From contig SFJE01000005.1 in NCBI GenBank assembly GCA_004555175.1, positions 1 to 64,000 on the forward strand: 64,000 bases of DNA. Reading direction: 5' to 3'. Source of the stretch: Lentisphaeraceae bacterium. Its GTDB lineage: Bacteria > Verrucomicrobiota > Kiritimatiellia > RFP12 > DVOR01. The notes beneath the pieces are model-generated. The model was not told the origin of the DNA. It searched no databases and saw only the letters and a list, made by a program, of their open reading frames with translations. Every line of letters begins with the position of its first letter. Within the stretch, counting starts at the first letter, position 1. The position numbers and the translations under genes are program-made. Positions 9,911 through 18,872 of the stretch are shown piece by piece.

Positions 9911-12586
9911 CTAGCGCAGTGCGCTTACGCCGGCGCCGGAGAGGGTGCTGGTGCCGCCACCGTTCTTGCGAAGCTGGATCTTCGTCTGAATCCGGCTACC
10001 GACCTCCGTGACATGGGAGATGACGCCGATCTGCTTACCCTTTTGCTGGAGGCGGCAGAGGGTGTCGAGCGCGGTATCCAAAGCGGCCCCATCCAGAGTG
10101 CCAAAGCCTTCATCTAAGAAGAGCGAATCCACCGCAATACGGCTGCCGGCCATCTCCGAGAGGCCGAGCGCCAAGGCCAAGGAGACCTGAAAGCGCTCGC
10201 CGCCAGAGATGTTGGAGACCGCGCGCAAGGTTTCGCCCTGGTCGTGATCAAGAATCGCGGGCAGGAGCTTTTCGGCATCGGTGACTTCGGGGTTCCAGAC
10301 CATCTCGTAGCGGCCCTGGGTCATCGCACGCAGGTGGGGGTTGGCGGCCACGAGCAGCTCGCGCAGGGTAATCCCTTGGGCGTAGCGCTTGAAAGCATCG
10401 CCATTCGCGCCGCCGAGCCAACCATTCAACTGCTTCCACTGCGCGGCCAAGGGCGTGGCCTCGGCAATCTCGCGCTGCAACTCGCCCAACCGCGCCCGGC
10501 GGCTATCATCCTCGCGCAACGCCGCAGCGTGCTCCACGAGCGTGGCCGCCAAGGTTTTACATTGCGCTTCGAGCGCGGCGACTGCCTCGGCCTGCGCGGC
10601 GGGGTCCGGACACTGCGTGCGTTGCGCTTCGAGCGCCTCCAATGCGGCCGCCTGACGCGCCTGGGCGCGATCGCGCTCCTCTCTGGCCGCCTGTTGGGCA
10701 GCCTTGGCGGCAGCGAGGGCGGCCTCAGCCTGGGCGCGTGCCTCCCGGGCCCCATCGCACGCAGCCTGCAAGTGAGCGCGCACCTGCTCGGGATCGCCTG
10801 CCACGCCCAACGCCTCCAACGCGGCCTGGGTGGCAGCCACCTGCGCCTGAGCCTTGCCCAGCGCCTCATCGAAGGTCTTCTGCGTCTGCGCCAGCGCGCG
10901 CACCTGCTCCCCGACGCGGCTCAGCGCGGCCTCGTTGGCCGCCACCGTGGCGCGCAGCGCGGCGAGTTCCTGCTCCAACCGTTGTCCCTCGTCCTGATAA
11001 CTCTCGGCGGCCTTCTGCGCGGCACGCTCCTGCTTGCGCAACGCGCGCTGGGCCTCATCGAAGGTCTGCCGCGCTTCGGCCAAATGCCCCTCGGCGGCCT
11101 TGCGTGCAGCCACGGCCTCGTTGTAGGCGCGGCGGCAGTCGCTCTCCTGGGGTAGCTGACCCTCGGCATAGGGGTGGTCGAGCGCGCCGCAGAGGGGGCA
11201 GGGCTGCCCGGCGTGCAATTCCCGGCGGCGATCTTCCAGCGAGGCAACGGCCGCTGCCAGATGCAGGGCGTTGAGGGCATTCGCCTCGGCGCGCTGCAAC
11301 GCCTCCTGCCCCGCTTGCCAACGGGCATCCTCGGCCTGATAGCGCTCTTCGGCCGCCGCCAAGGCAGCACTCGCCTCGGCAATCGCCTGCTTGGCGCGCT
11401 CGACCTTTGGCCGCTGCGCCAGCCACCGCTTGGCGCGCACCACCCGTTCATCATCGGCGAGTTCGGGGGCATCCGGCGGCACCCACTGCGCCTCATTCAA
11501 CGCCAAGTGGAGCGTTTTGGCCAACGCCTTTCCTGCGGCAATGCCCTCCTTCAAGGCCGCTTCCTCCGCCCGCGCGTCGGCCAACGCCCGGCGGTTGCGC
11601 GTTTGCGTGTCGGTGGCGTCCTTGAGCGTCTGCTTGTCGAGCCGCAGCTGCTGGGCGTGCTCGATGGCCTGCTCAAGGATCGGCGCGCGCTCCTGCTGAT
11701 GAGCCACTGCCGCTTGCAACTGCTGCGCGCGCTCCTGCGCGGTGCGTGCGGCCTTTTCCTCAGCCTCACGCGCACGCACTACGGCCTGCTCGCGCTGGAC
11801 GAAGTCCTGCTTCGCGGTCGCGGCGGCAACCTCGTGCTGACGGAAGGTCCGCAAGGCCTCGGCCTGGGCCTTCAACTGGTCCTCGCACACGCCGTACCGG
11901 ACCTGCACGGCCTGCTGCGTTTCCACGAGCGCCTGGCGCGCCGACTCGTCCAAGGGGCTCACCTCCTGCAACCGGGTCTGCAACGCCTCCAGTCGCGCCT
12001 TCGCCTCCTGACTGCGCGCGAAGATCCGCCGGCCAATCCGCTCAAAGAGGTCGTTGCCGATGGCTTGCTGCAAGATCTCGGCGCGGTCGTTCTCCCTGGC
12101 GCAGAGGAACTGATCGAACTTGCCCTGCGCGAGCATCATCGTCCGCTGAAACTGATCGAAGGAGAGGCCCACTAAGCTAGCAACCTTCAGGCAAGTCTGC
12201 TTCGGGGCGTGCTCGCCCACCTCCAAGTTACGCTCCACATCCAACAGGGACCACCGTTCGCGCTGGAACTTCCCCTGCGCCTTTTTACGCGCGCGCTGCT
12301 GCTCCCAATGCGCGCAGAAACGCCCCTCTTCGCAGAGGAACTCCACCTCCGCGCAGCAAAAGCCCTGCCCCCGCGTCATCACCTCGTTACGCGATTGGGC
12401 AATATCCTCGCGCACCGTCCGCCCATAGAGCGCCAGGGAGATGGCATCGAGGATGGTCGTCTTTCCCGCGCCCGTATCGCCAGTAATTAGAAAGAGGCCA
12501 TCCTCAAAGGCCGGGTCCTCAAAGTTAATCTGCCAACGCCCCGCCAAGGCATTCAAGTTCTCAAAGCACACACTGCAAATCTTCAT
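9911..12586 (-). CDS. sbcC: Exonuclease SbcC (Rad50-like)
   Basis: SbcC is the SMC-like ATPase subunit that, with SbcD, cleaves DNA hairpins and processes double-strand ends. This 891-residue protein opens with MKICSVCFENLNALAGRW and Walker A GDTGAGKT at 36-43. Two long Ala/Glu/Arg-rich coiled-coil arms flank the zinc-hook motif CPLC in HAGQPCPLCGALDHPYAEG. The C-terminal half has the signature NISGGERFQVSLALALGL and Walker B DSLFLDEGFGTLD. It is somewhat shorter than the roughly 1,000-residue E. coli protein, mainly in the coils. Its ATG overlaps the sbcD stop (ATGA). A palindrome-cleaving nuclease is noteworthy in a genome rich in palindromic repeats. Confidence 0.95.
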   Translation of the reverse strand: MKICSVCFENLNALAGRWQINFEDPAFEDGLFLITGDTGAGKTTILDAISLALYGRTVREDIAQSRNEVMTRGQGFCCAEVEFLCEEGRFCAHWEQQRARKKAQGKFQRERWSLLDVERNLEVGEHAPKQTCLKVASLVGLSFDQFQRTMMLAQGKFDQFLCARENDRAEILQQAIGNDLFERIGRRIFARSQEAKARLEALQTRLQEVSPLDESARQALVETQQAVQVRYGVCEDQLKAQAEALRTFRQHEVAAATAKQDFVQREQAVVRAREAEEKAARTAQERAQQLQAAVAHQQERAPILEQAIEHAQQLRLDKQTLKDATDTQTRNRRALADARAEEAALKEGIAAGKALAKTLHLALNEAQWVPPDAPELADDERVVRAKRWLAQRPKVERAKQAIAEASAALAAAEERYQAEDARWQAGQEALQRAEANALNALHLAAAVASLEDRRRELHAGQPCPLCGALDHPYAEGQLPQESDCRRAYNEAVAARKAAEGHLAEARQTFDEAQRALRKQERAAQKAAESYQDEGQRLEQELAALRATVAANEAALSRVGEQVRALAQTQKTFDEALGKAQAQVAATQAALEALGVAGDPEQVRAHLQAACDGAREARAQAEAALAAAKAAQQAAREERDRAQARQAAALEALEAQRTQCPDPAAQAEAVAALEAQCKTLAATLVEHAAALREDDSRRARLGELQREIAEATPLAAQWKQLNGWLGGANGDAFKRYAQGITLRELLVAANPHLRAMTQGRYEMVWNPEVTDAEKLLPAILDHDQGETLRAVSNISGGERFQVSLALALGLSEMAGSRIAVDSLFLDEGFGTLDGAALDTALDTLCRLQQKGKQIGVISHVTEVGSRIQTKIQLRKNGGGTSTLSGAGVSALR

Positions 12587-13824
12587 TGCGCCAGCTCCTC
12601 TGCAATCACCGCTTCAACCATCTTACAATAGCGATCGCGCTCGGCCTCCGACAGCGTTGTCTCCTCCGCCAGGCGCATCTTCGCCACCTCCAAGGGCGTC
12701 ATCTCGCGCAACGTCCGCCCCACAACGCCATCCATCAGCGCACTGCGCAGCCGCACCTGCGGCCGGGCATCCTCCTTCAATAGCAGCTTGAGCGCGCTCC
12801 CCTCCACCAACCCATCCAACGCCGGCCAAAAGGCCAGTAACTCCCCCTCCCCCTCCGTCACGCGCGCGGCCACATAGCCCACCTCCGCCCCGTGCTCGGC
12901 AACCAACGCGGTGAGCGCCGTCTGCACCGCCTCGGCCGTGCCCGAAAGCGTCCAAAGGGGAATCGGCGCGGTAAGCGCCACCGGCCGCACCGTCACCGGC
13001 TCGCCTGCGCGCTCCCCAAGCTCCACCACCAACACCTGCTTGGCCTGCGTCGCCTCGGCAAAACTCATCGCCAGCGGCGAACCGCTATACCGCCGCGTCT
13101 CCTGCTCGCCCACGCACTGGGCAATATGCAAGTGCCCCAACGCCACATAATCCGCCCCGGCAAAGGCACTCACCGCCTGGGCATCCACCCCGCCAATCGC
13201 CCGGCCCCGCTCGCTCCGCTCATCACTCACCTGCGCGCCCGCCACCGTGCAGTGACCCATCGCCACCACCGGTGCGCCCGCGCCCGCCGCCCGTGCTGCC
13301 GCAATCACCGCCGCATAGTGCGCCCCAAACCCCGCCGCCGCACGCTCGCGCAGCTCGCCCTCAACCGTCTGACCATGCTGCCGAGCCAGATTGGCCAACT
13401 CGCTCTCACTCATAAAGGGCACCGCTGCCACCGCCAACCCCGGTCGACCATCCGCCCGCGGCACCACAATCACCTCCCCGGCCACCTCCGCGCTCGCATT
13501 CACCACCACCTCAATCCCCAACCGTGAAAGTACCGGCCGCGCCGCCGCAAGCTGACTGGCCGAGTCATGGTTCCCCGCCGTCACGATAATCTTCCGGCAC
13601 ACAGTCCGCTTGGCCATCTCCGCCAAGAAGTCAAAGTAAAGCGCCTGGGCAGACGCACTCGGCTGGCGCGTATCAAAGACATCCCCGGCCACGAGTAGCG
13701 CCTCGGCCCCCTCGCGCTCGACAATCGCCACCAACTCCGCCAAAAACTGCCGATGCTCCGCAATCCGCTCCTGCTCATGCAACCGTGCACCCAAGTGCCA
13801 ATCCGATGTGTGAATAATCCGCAT
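12583..13824 (-). CDS. sbcD: Exonuclease SbcD (Mre11-like)
   Basis: SbcD is the calcineurin-like metallophosphatase subunit of the SbcCD nuclease. The metal-binding motifs appear in order: HTSDWHLGARLHEQ, VAGDVFDT, TAGNHDSA, AMGHCT and LGHLHIAQ. I chose ATG 13824, with GGAG six bases upstream; a GTG codon directly before it is possible. The protein has 413 residues, a normal length. It is coupled to sbcC by a 4-base overlap. Confidence 0.95.
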   Translation of the reverse strand: MRIIHTSDWHLGARLHEQERIAEHRQFLAELVAIVEREGAEALLVAGDVFDTRQPSASAQALYFDFLAEMAKRTVCRKIIVTAGNHDSASQLAAARPVLSRLGIEVVVNASAEVAGEVIVVPRADGRPGLAVAAVPFMSESELANLARQHGQTVEGELRERAAAGFGAHYAAVIAAARAAGAGAPVVAMGHCTVAGAQVSDERSERGRAIGGVDAQAVSAFAGADYVALGHLHIAQCVGEQETRRYSGSPLAMSFAEATQAKQVLVVELGERAGEPVTVRPVALTAPIPLWTLSGTAEAVQTALTALVAEHGAEVGYVAARVTEGEGELLAFWPALDGLVEGSALKLLLKEDARPQVRLRSALMDGVVGRTLREMTPLEVAKMRLAEETTLSEAERDRYCKMVEAVIAEELAQ

Positions 13825-13925
13825 CACGCTCTCCTAATAAGCCTTGTGAACGCCCAAAGGACATACTCAAAATAACAAATGCCACGCGCAAACGTAACTC
13901 CGAGAGTGCCAATCGCCTCGGAGAC

Positions 13926-15038
13926 TCATACGTGTTGATTGAAGAAATACCCCGAAAGAACCTTCTCGCTCCGTGAGAATGAGACAAGGCGAAGATCCGA
14001 TACGATGGAATCGATGTAAAACCATTCTTCTGGAGGCAAGGCTGAGGCTGGAATTGGATGTATCAAGCCAAGAGAATCGATACGTTCCGCCTCGCGAAAG
14101 ACAGGTGCAGCATCGCCAGGAGACCACCCTAAACGAACTGTCACCGCACTTCCACCAAACTCTTTCAGGAGTCTCCGCGCCAACTCCCGCGCCCTGAACG
14201 CCCCTGCTACATCAACTTTATGCGGATCTTTACCACAAATCGCCCCGCCACCAATTGGAATCTCTGGCCCGTAGAAATCAACGGCGAGTTTCTTGCCTGA
14301 AAGTCCGTTATCACCCTCCGGTCCGCCAACAATGAAGTCTCCCATCCCGTTGAGGATGAAGTTCTCCAACGGTAAGTTTGCGATACCTACAAGGCCACGA
14401 GCCTCCAGTTCCATCAATATTTCTCTCACAACAGGCAGGACTCGCGCGTGTTGTTCCGACGCAAACAAGCCCTTCCTGTGTTGGATGCTGAGCGTAAGCC
14501 GTCGCCATGCATAACGCCCATTGTTCTTTTCGATGTGTACAAGCACTTTGAAATCCGGACCAAAGTTGTCAGACTCTTTCCGCCGCCATCTATCTATGTT
14601 ACGGCCGATGTAGTTGGCGATGAAGTGCGCAGGAGGCAGATAATCCGTCTCGGGGTGATTACAGGCAAAACCAGTTACGACATTCTGATCGTCAGAAAGA
14701 CCGCGGATCGCGCGTTCTTCTTCCGAAAGCGGTTCAAGGCATATATTCTGAATAATCTTCAGATTCTCTGGCGCGGGAATCCAGCTTCCACCATATCCCG
14801 CCTCCCGATAGACGTTTTGAACAATTTCCTCAACCTCTTCGTTCGAAACGGCGCATCCACCTTTCCCAGCCGCAATACGCCCATCGATAAACACATGGTC
14901 CGTGTGGACAGCACACTCCACGCCCACAAAAGCCTTATTGTCCCGCTGCACGGCGAGATCAACGAGAGATTCCACCAGGGCGTCTGCCAGTCGATCTGGA
15001 TGCCCTGGAGAGATGTATTCTGCGATATGCGACCTCAT
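13926..15038 (-). CDS. Divergent S-adenosylmethionine synthetase
   Basis: MetK condenses ATP and methionine into S-adenosylmethionine. All three repeats of the fold can be traced over 370 residues: SPGHPDRLADALVESLVD (10-27), GLSDDQNVVTGFACN, PDFKVLVHIEKNNGR, and FIVGGPEGDNGLSGKKLAVD with GGGAICGKDPHKVD. Most catalytic positions are kept. The GHPDK lysine reads Arg and the GLTGRK arginine reads Lys, and the overall sequence is far from housekeeping MetK. It is the last gene of a MoxR/VWA operon, 12 bases after the VWA gene, which is an unusual location. Whether it makes bulk AdoMet or supplies or senses AdoMet for the system is unknown. Confidence 0.85.
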   Translation of the reverse strand: MRSHIAEYISPGHPDRLADALVESLVDLAVQRDNKAFVGVECAVHTDHVFIDGRIAAGKGGCAVSNEEVEEIVQNVYREAGYGGSWIPAPENLKIIQNICLEPLSEEERAIRGLSDDQNVVTGFACNHPETDYLPPAHFIANYIGRNIDRWRRKESDNFGPDFKVLVHIEKNNGRYAWRRLTLSIQHRKGLFASEQHARVLPVVREILMELEARGLVGIANLPLENFILNGMGDFIVGGPEGDNGLSGKKLAVDFYGPEIPIGGGAICGKDPHKVDVAGAFRARELARRLLKEFGGSAVTVRLGWSPGDAAPVFREAERIDSLGLIHPIPASALPPEEWFYIDSIVSDLRLVSFSRSEKVLSGYFFNQHV

Positions 15039-15050
15039 TGGCGTTCTCTT

Positions 15051-16412
15051 TCAGTAAAGTTTAACGAACTTGTCGGCGATAGATGAGAGGTCCGTTTCTT
15101 GATTCTTGCTATAATCAGATTTGACAAGCCCAACAACGAACCTTATATCCGCCGCATGGAAGCGTTTTGCAAGCGCCGCGTCCGGCTTACCCGTAAGTCC
15201 GTCCGTAACGATGACGGCGGCATGCGGACGCTTCCTAGGCGGCAGTTCAAGGATATGCTTGAGGACGCAGTCGATGTTCGTCCCGCCTGTGGAGCTGAAC
15301 TTCCGGGCAGCAAGGTCGCGGGCGGAAGCCGGATGTACGACCGTTGAAAACACATAAACCGTGCAAAGCCGGCTCCGACAATAGGGGCGAAGCACCTGCG
15401 CTACAGACGGGACCTGCCCGGCAACCGACCCCGACACATCGAAATACACGAACGCCTGCCGGTTGTCTCGGTTAGATGACGATTTAAGTCTCGTGGTTGT
15501 CCTGTATATTAGCGCGTCCCCAAACGCAATCTCTCGCGCCTCATGTGAACGGTCGCGCCAGTCTGGAAGGAATGAGGTCGCCTCACACGCCCTCTCGCGC
15601 GCAGTGCGGTGACGGACTTCTTTCTTGCCTGGTATTACCGCCTGCCGCATGAGGTGGTGAATGCCAAGACGTAAACGGCTGATAGGATCAACCTCTGCAT
15701 CAAAATCACGTTCTCGCTCCTCCGCTCCGAGATCTTGCCCTTGAAGTGGACGGTCTGGACTTGGCCATTTGGAGGTAATCTTCTGAATCAATGATTTCAT
15801 TTCAGCGGACATCTCGTTCTCCTCATCGCCATGAGATCCAAGCAAAAGAGGTTTGCCGTCATTGTCGCTGTCTTTGACCATGAGGGAACTCTCTTTGACG
15901 AACCCACTCACCACAAGCGCCTCGTATACATCATAATATGTGCCTGTGTCCGAACCGCCGTAAAGAAGATCGAGTACCACGTCCGCTTCACGGGGTGTTC
16001 CATCGCCCTTGGGCCGAAGAAACGCAAACGGCAGCTTGTTGGAAGGATAGTAGTCCGTAAAAAACGAGGTAAACTCCGGATTTGGAAAAAGCGAACATAG
16101 AATTGCATTAATAATCGCATCGAACACAAGATTCCGGACTTTGGTCACGCGCGGAAAAAGTGTGGTATGACCGAGAATCACATGATAAAGTTCGTGCATC
16201 ACAAGCATGAAGAGATGCTCATTCGTCTGGCAATGGGCCGCAATAAAGCTCTTGTTGAGCAAAAGCTCTGGCGATTCTCCGCATGTCACGCAGGCAGTCT
16301 CGGTCTTATCAGAGAATCGGACATGGAAGAGCGACAAGAATGTCATCATCTCAAATGAGGTGGGCGGAATTACATCGAGAATCCGCGAGATAATCTTCTC
16401 TTCGTCAGTCAT
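15051..16412 (-). CDS. Metallopeptidase-like/VWA domain protein (DUF2201 type)
   Basis: This 453-residue protein has two parts. Residues 70-82 contain HELYHVILGH, a zincin-like HExxH motif typical of the N-terminal domain of DUF2201 proteins. The C-terminal part from about 318 is a VWA fold with the MIDAS motif DVSGS at 325-329, followed by SSTGGTNIDCVLKHI and VIVTDG. Such proteins work with MoxR-family AAA+ ATPases, as in RavA-ViaA, to remodel or assemble complexes. The ATG overlaps the stop of the preceding gene by 4 bases. The substrate is unknown. Confidence 0.8.
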   Translation of the reverse strand: MTDEEKIISRILDVIPPTSFEMMTFLSLFHVRFSDKTETACVTCGESPELLLNKSFIAAHCQTNEHLFMLVMHELYHVILGHTTLFPRVTKVRNLVFDAIINAILCSLFPNPEFTSFFTDYYPSNKLPFAFLRPKGDGTPREADVVLDLLYGGSDTGTYYDVYEALVVSGFVKESSLMVKDSDNDGKPLLLGSHGDEENEMSAEMKSLIQKITSKWPSPDRPLQGQDLGAEERERDFDAEVDPISRLRLGIHHLMRQAVIPGKKEVRHRTARERACEATSFLPDWRDRSHEAREIAFGDALIYRTTTRLKSSSNRDNRQAFVYFDVSGSVAGQVPSVAQVLRPYCRSRLCTVYVFSTVVHPASARDLAARKFSSTGGTNIDCVLKHILELPPRKRPHAAVIVTDGLTGKPDAALAKRFHAADIRFVVGLVKSDYSKNQETDLSSIADKFVKLY

Positions 16413-16834
16413 AACACGCCCTCACACTGGGAAAAGTATTTTGCCGGAAAGCAAATTGATGTGCCCTCAAGACATGTACACCACCCTAATTCACGGCGTG
16501 GAATGTAGAGCATACGAGACACCCGCCCAAGAATTGCGATGGTAAGAATTGGATCTTTGCAAACGATTGCATCATCGTCACCTGTATAGGCTCTTCCAAC
16601 CATAAACCCCATGGGGCGCGAGACGGCATCAAGTGCGGCCTTGTATTTGCGCTCAAAATCCGTGATCCATTCCTGAGCGAAGCGCGCTTTATCCTGCATC
16701 GTCAGGTTCGCCTCAAGGCGCGATGAATCAAGACCTGCGTACTGCATACTGAACACAACCTGTTTCCCTACAGGTCGAGTAACCACATGAACGCTACTAC
16801 GCGGCGGTCCACACAGATTACTGTAAGCGTTCAT
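16409..16834 (-). CDS. Unrecognised 141-residue protein of the MoxR/VWA operon
   Basis: The start is ATG 16834, sharing one base with the MoxR stop (TGATG); the end overlaps the VWA start. I see no known domain. The protein is soluble, with several cysteines (near residue 8 and in WCTCLEGTSIC and the C-terminal SQCEG). Its tight overlaps on both sides mean it belongs to the same functional unit and is probably an adaptor or substrate of the AAA+/VWA pair. Confidence 0.7.
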   Translation of the reverse strand: MNAYSNLCGPPRSSVHVVTRPVGKQVVFSMQYAGLDSSRLEANLTMQDKARFAQEWITDFERKYKAALDAVSRPMGFMVGRAYTGDDDAIVCKDPILTIAILGRVSRMLYIPRRELGWCTCLEGTSICFPAKYFSQCEGVL

Positions 16835-18252
16835 CACAGTCCAAACTCCTTCCAAAGGCTCTCAAACTCAGTAGACGCCTCGTCCACAGAACAAACATCG
16901 TCAAACCCCTTCAACAGATAAGAATTAAGCAGGTTGGAATGATACTGCGCTAATTCCGAGTCCGCGCCAAAGCGGTTGTTAACATCTGCGATACGCGCAC
17001 CAACCGTACGAGCAATCTTGGCCCCGGTAGGCGGAACGGATATCACTCTGTCAATGTCGCCCGAAAGAACGTCTCTTATCTCATTGGCGAGCAACTCTAT
17101 CGTCGTGGCTGGGATGTTTGTCCATTCGCGAATGCTAATGTATGTGGCAAGTGCTAGCCCACGCCGGAGATATGACTTCGCCTTCGCGATCCCTTCCCCG
17201 ATGATGACAGCTGCTCGATCTGACGACACGATGAGCCGTTCAGCAACCATCTTCCGCAGACGGAGGACGGGATCATGGATCTTCATCAGCCGCACGAGCG
17301 GATCTGCCTCGTCGCGTACGGAAAGTTCCCACGCCGACTTGCAGATGGCCGTCAGTTCGGCCGTGTTAAGCCGCCGCCATGTCCTGTCAGGGAGTGTATT
17401 CAGGAGCGTAAGATGGGCAGAGGCATAGAGCTCTGGCGCATCAATACCCGTCCGCTTCGACAGAACTTCCCGCGCCGCATGGACAGCGATTGTGCTCCGC
17501 ATGAGTATTGTCGCCCGCCGCGTTGATACATCATACTTCGCAGCGTGAAGTTGCGAAACAAGTGTGACGATGTAGGGCATCAAGCGAGGTGTCAGCTCCG
17601 CCACAAGTTCCTCATACCGTTTCCGTGCTTCATCAATGAGTTCGCGAATAGCGATGGGAAACTCGTGTCGTCCCGAGAACTGGTCAGCAAGAACCTTCTT
17701 CTGATCAGCAGGCGTCAGCTCGTCCCAATCCGGGACAGACAGAATATACGGGAATCGATCTGCAAGCGCAGCATCCAGTGGCTCAGCGCCAAGGTAGAGC
17801 GTACCACCCTCATCGAGTTCCTCACCCATCGGCGGTGGATTCATCGCCGCCCATCGATAGATTAGGCGTGTGAGCGGCCGCCCCTGCACGCGCTTATCGT
17901 AGATGATTGGAAAGAGTTTATTTTGAAGTTCCGGGCGTGTGCGGCTGATTTCATCAATAAACACGACCTCAGCGTCCCAGATACTCTCCGGCGACGAGAG
18001 GTATTCAAGTCTCGTACGTGTTACATCTGGGAGCGGAACACCTACGAGATCGTCGTAATTGATGAGGCTTGCGTTGTAAGTCCGGAATTCCATACCCAAC
18101 GCCTCCGCGAGGCGCTCCAGAACAAAACTCTTTGCACACCCATGCGATCCAACAAGTAGCAACGGGTCGCCGGAAAGCAACGCCGCCAGCAGGACAGGCT
18201 CAGCCTTCCTCCATCCATACAGACCCAATGGTTCGGTTATTAACGACTTCAT
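16834..18252 (-). CDS. MoxR/RavA-like AAA+ ATPase
   Basis: A 472-residue AAA+ ATPase. Walker A GSHGCAKS (35-42) has the Ala-Lys-Ser ending characteristic of RavA/MoxR. Walker B is VVFIDEISRTRPELQNKLFPII, and the segment RWAAMNPPP follows as sensor 1. The C-terminal roughly 200 residues form a helical lid without a recognised extra domain. It pairs with the VWA protein two genes downstream, a classic MoxR-VWA arrangement for chaperone-like remodelling. Confidence 0.88.
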   Translation of the reverse strand: MKSLITEPLGLYGWRKAEPVLLAALLSGDPLLLVGSHGCAKSFVLERLAEALGMEFRTYNASLINYDDLVGVPLPDVTRTRLEYLSSPESIWDAEVVFIDEISRTRPELQNKLFPIIYDKRVQGRPLTRLIYRWAAMNPPPMGEELDEGGTLYLGAEPLDAALADRFPYILSVPDWDELTPADQKKVLADQFSGRHEFPIAIRELIDEARKRYEELVAELTPRLMPYIVTLVSQLHAAKYDVSTRRATILMRSTIAVHAAREVLSKRTGIDAPELYASAHLTLLNTLPDRTWRRLNTAELTAICKSAWELSVRDEADPLVRLMKIHDPVLRLRKMVAERLIVSSDRAAVIIGEGIAKAKSYLRRGLALATYISIREWTNIPATTIELLANEIRDVLSGDIDRVISVPPTGAKIARTVGARIADVNNRFGADSELAQYHSNLLNSYLLKGFDDVCSVDEASTEFESLWKEFGL

Positions 18253-18272
18253 ATCAATCTATCCTCCCCAAC

Positions 18273-18608
18273 CTACAAAGCACGCGTCACCGGCCAGAAA
18301 TTCTCTGGCCCATTACATAGATGACATTCGGGTTCATCCATGTACATAGAAAAACCCCTTCGCTCGCCCATGTTGCCGTTGCCGATACGCCATATCGAAT
18401 CCCACGGGTTATGTTCAATCCAATTGAGGTGTATGGCGTGATCAACGGAGTGAAAAACATCGCAGGAGTGTACCGTAACCATTGTATCTCCCTTGGAGAC
18501 GATCGCAGACTGTGCCCGCATTCCGTCCATATCGACATCCCCATTATCGTCCCCCCTAAGGAGGACAATGTACTTATTAACATCCCTTGTGTTTGATTTC
18601 AGATTCAT
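18273..18608 (-). CDS. Unrecognised small protein, first main gene of the MoxR/VWA/MetK operon
   Basis: The start is ATG 18608 with AAAGGA nine bases upstream, giving 111 residues. An upstream GTG at 18674 in the same frame lacks a convincing ribosome-binding site. The C-terminal half contains SCDVFHSVDHAIHLNWIEH and ends with ECHLCNGPENFWPVTRAL, where the CxxC may bind zinc. No family is recognised. It is followed after 20 bases by the AAA+ gene. Confidence 0.6.
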   Translation of the reverse strand: MNLKSNTRDVNKYIVLLRGDDNGDVDMDGMRAQSAIVSKGDTMVTVHSCDVFHSVDHAIHLNWIEHNPWDSIWRIGNGNMGERRGFSMYMDEPECHLCNGPENFWPVTRAL

Positions 18609-18727
18609 TCGTTTGCATCCTTTGCCAAGATTTTCAGTAGGGGATACCTCCCCCTTACAAACGAACGGCCGCACATCTTGTGTTCAAGACGCGCGACCTT
18701 AACGGAACATGTTTCCCTTACGGGCAC
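18605..18727 (-). CDS. Possible 40-residue leader peptide
   Basis: A GTG at 18727 has AGAGG five bases upstream and opens a 40-codon frame rich in Arg/Lys. It ends in a TGA that overlaps the ATG at 18608 (ATGA). The overlap suits translational coupling, but the frame also runs through two hairpins of the leader and could be fortuitous. Confidence 0.25.
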   Translation of the reverse strand: MPVRETCSVKVARLEHKMCGRSFVRGRYPLLKILAKDANE

Positions 18728-18810
18728 ATCGCCTCTTTGGCTACCACCGTGGCGTTCTACTCGGTTGGTGCGATTGACCTTACGACCAATCGTCTCCTGA
18801 TGTCTTGACG
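18605..18810 (-). ncRNA. Highly structured 5' leader of the MoxR/VWA/MetK operon
   Basis: About 200 nt separate the promoter from the first main start. Four hairpins are visible: 18792-18771 (9-bp stem, GTAA loop), 18729-18709 (CCC-GTAA-GGG core with outer ATGT/ACAT pairs), 18695-18670 (11-bp stem including two G-U pairs, loop AACA), and 18654-18639 (GGGGA/TCCCC, loop GGTA) containing a GGAGG. CGTAAGG or a close variant recurs four times. This resembles a cis-regulatory RNA. I do not match it to a known riboswitch class. Confidence 0.5.
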
Positions 18811-18816
18811 GCGAGC

Positions 18817-18845
18817 ATTATAGCACATTGCCGTTCTAATCACAA
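18817..18845 (-). promoter_or_regulatory. Sigma70 promoter of MoxR/VWA/MetK operon
   Basis: TTGTGA, 17 bases, then a perfect TATAAT preceded by TGTGC (TGC immediately before the hexamer, an extended -10). It predicts transcription from about 18809. Confidence 0.75.
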
Positions 18846-18872
18846 GGGGGGGATGTTGGCCGCTCCCGCGCC

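Noticed and set aside
18605..18810. Known AdoMet riboswitch (SAM-I to SAM-VI) in the MetK operon leader
   Set aside because: I could not match any of the consensus cores I know. The hairpin series has a different layout, so I report it only as an unclassified structured leader.
18690..18840. tRNA gene
   Set aside because: Hairpins are present, but no cloverleaf, no T-loop GTTCRA and no CCA-end context.
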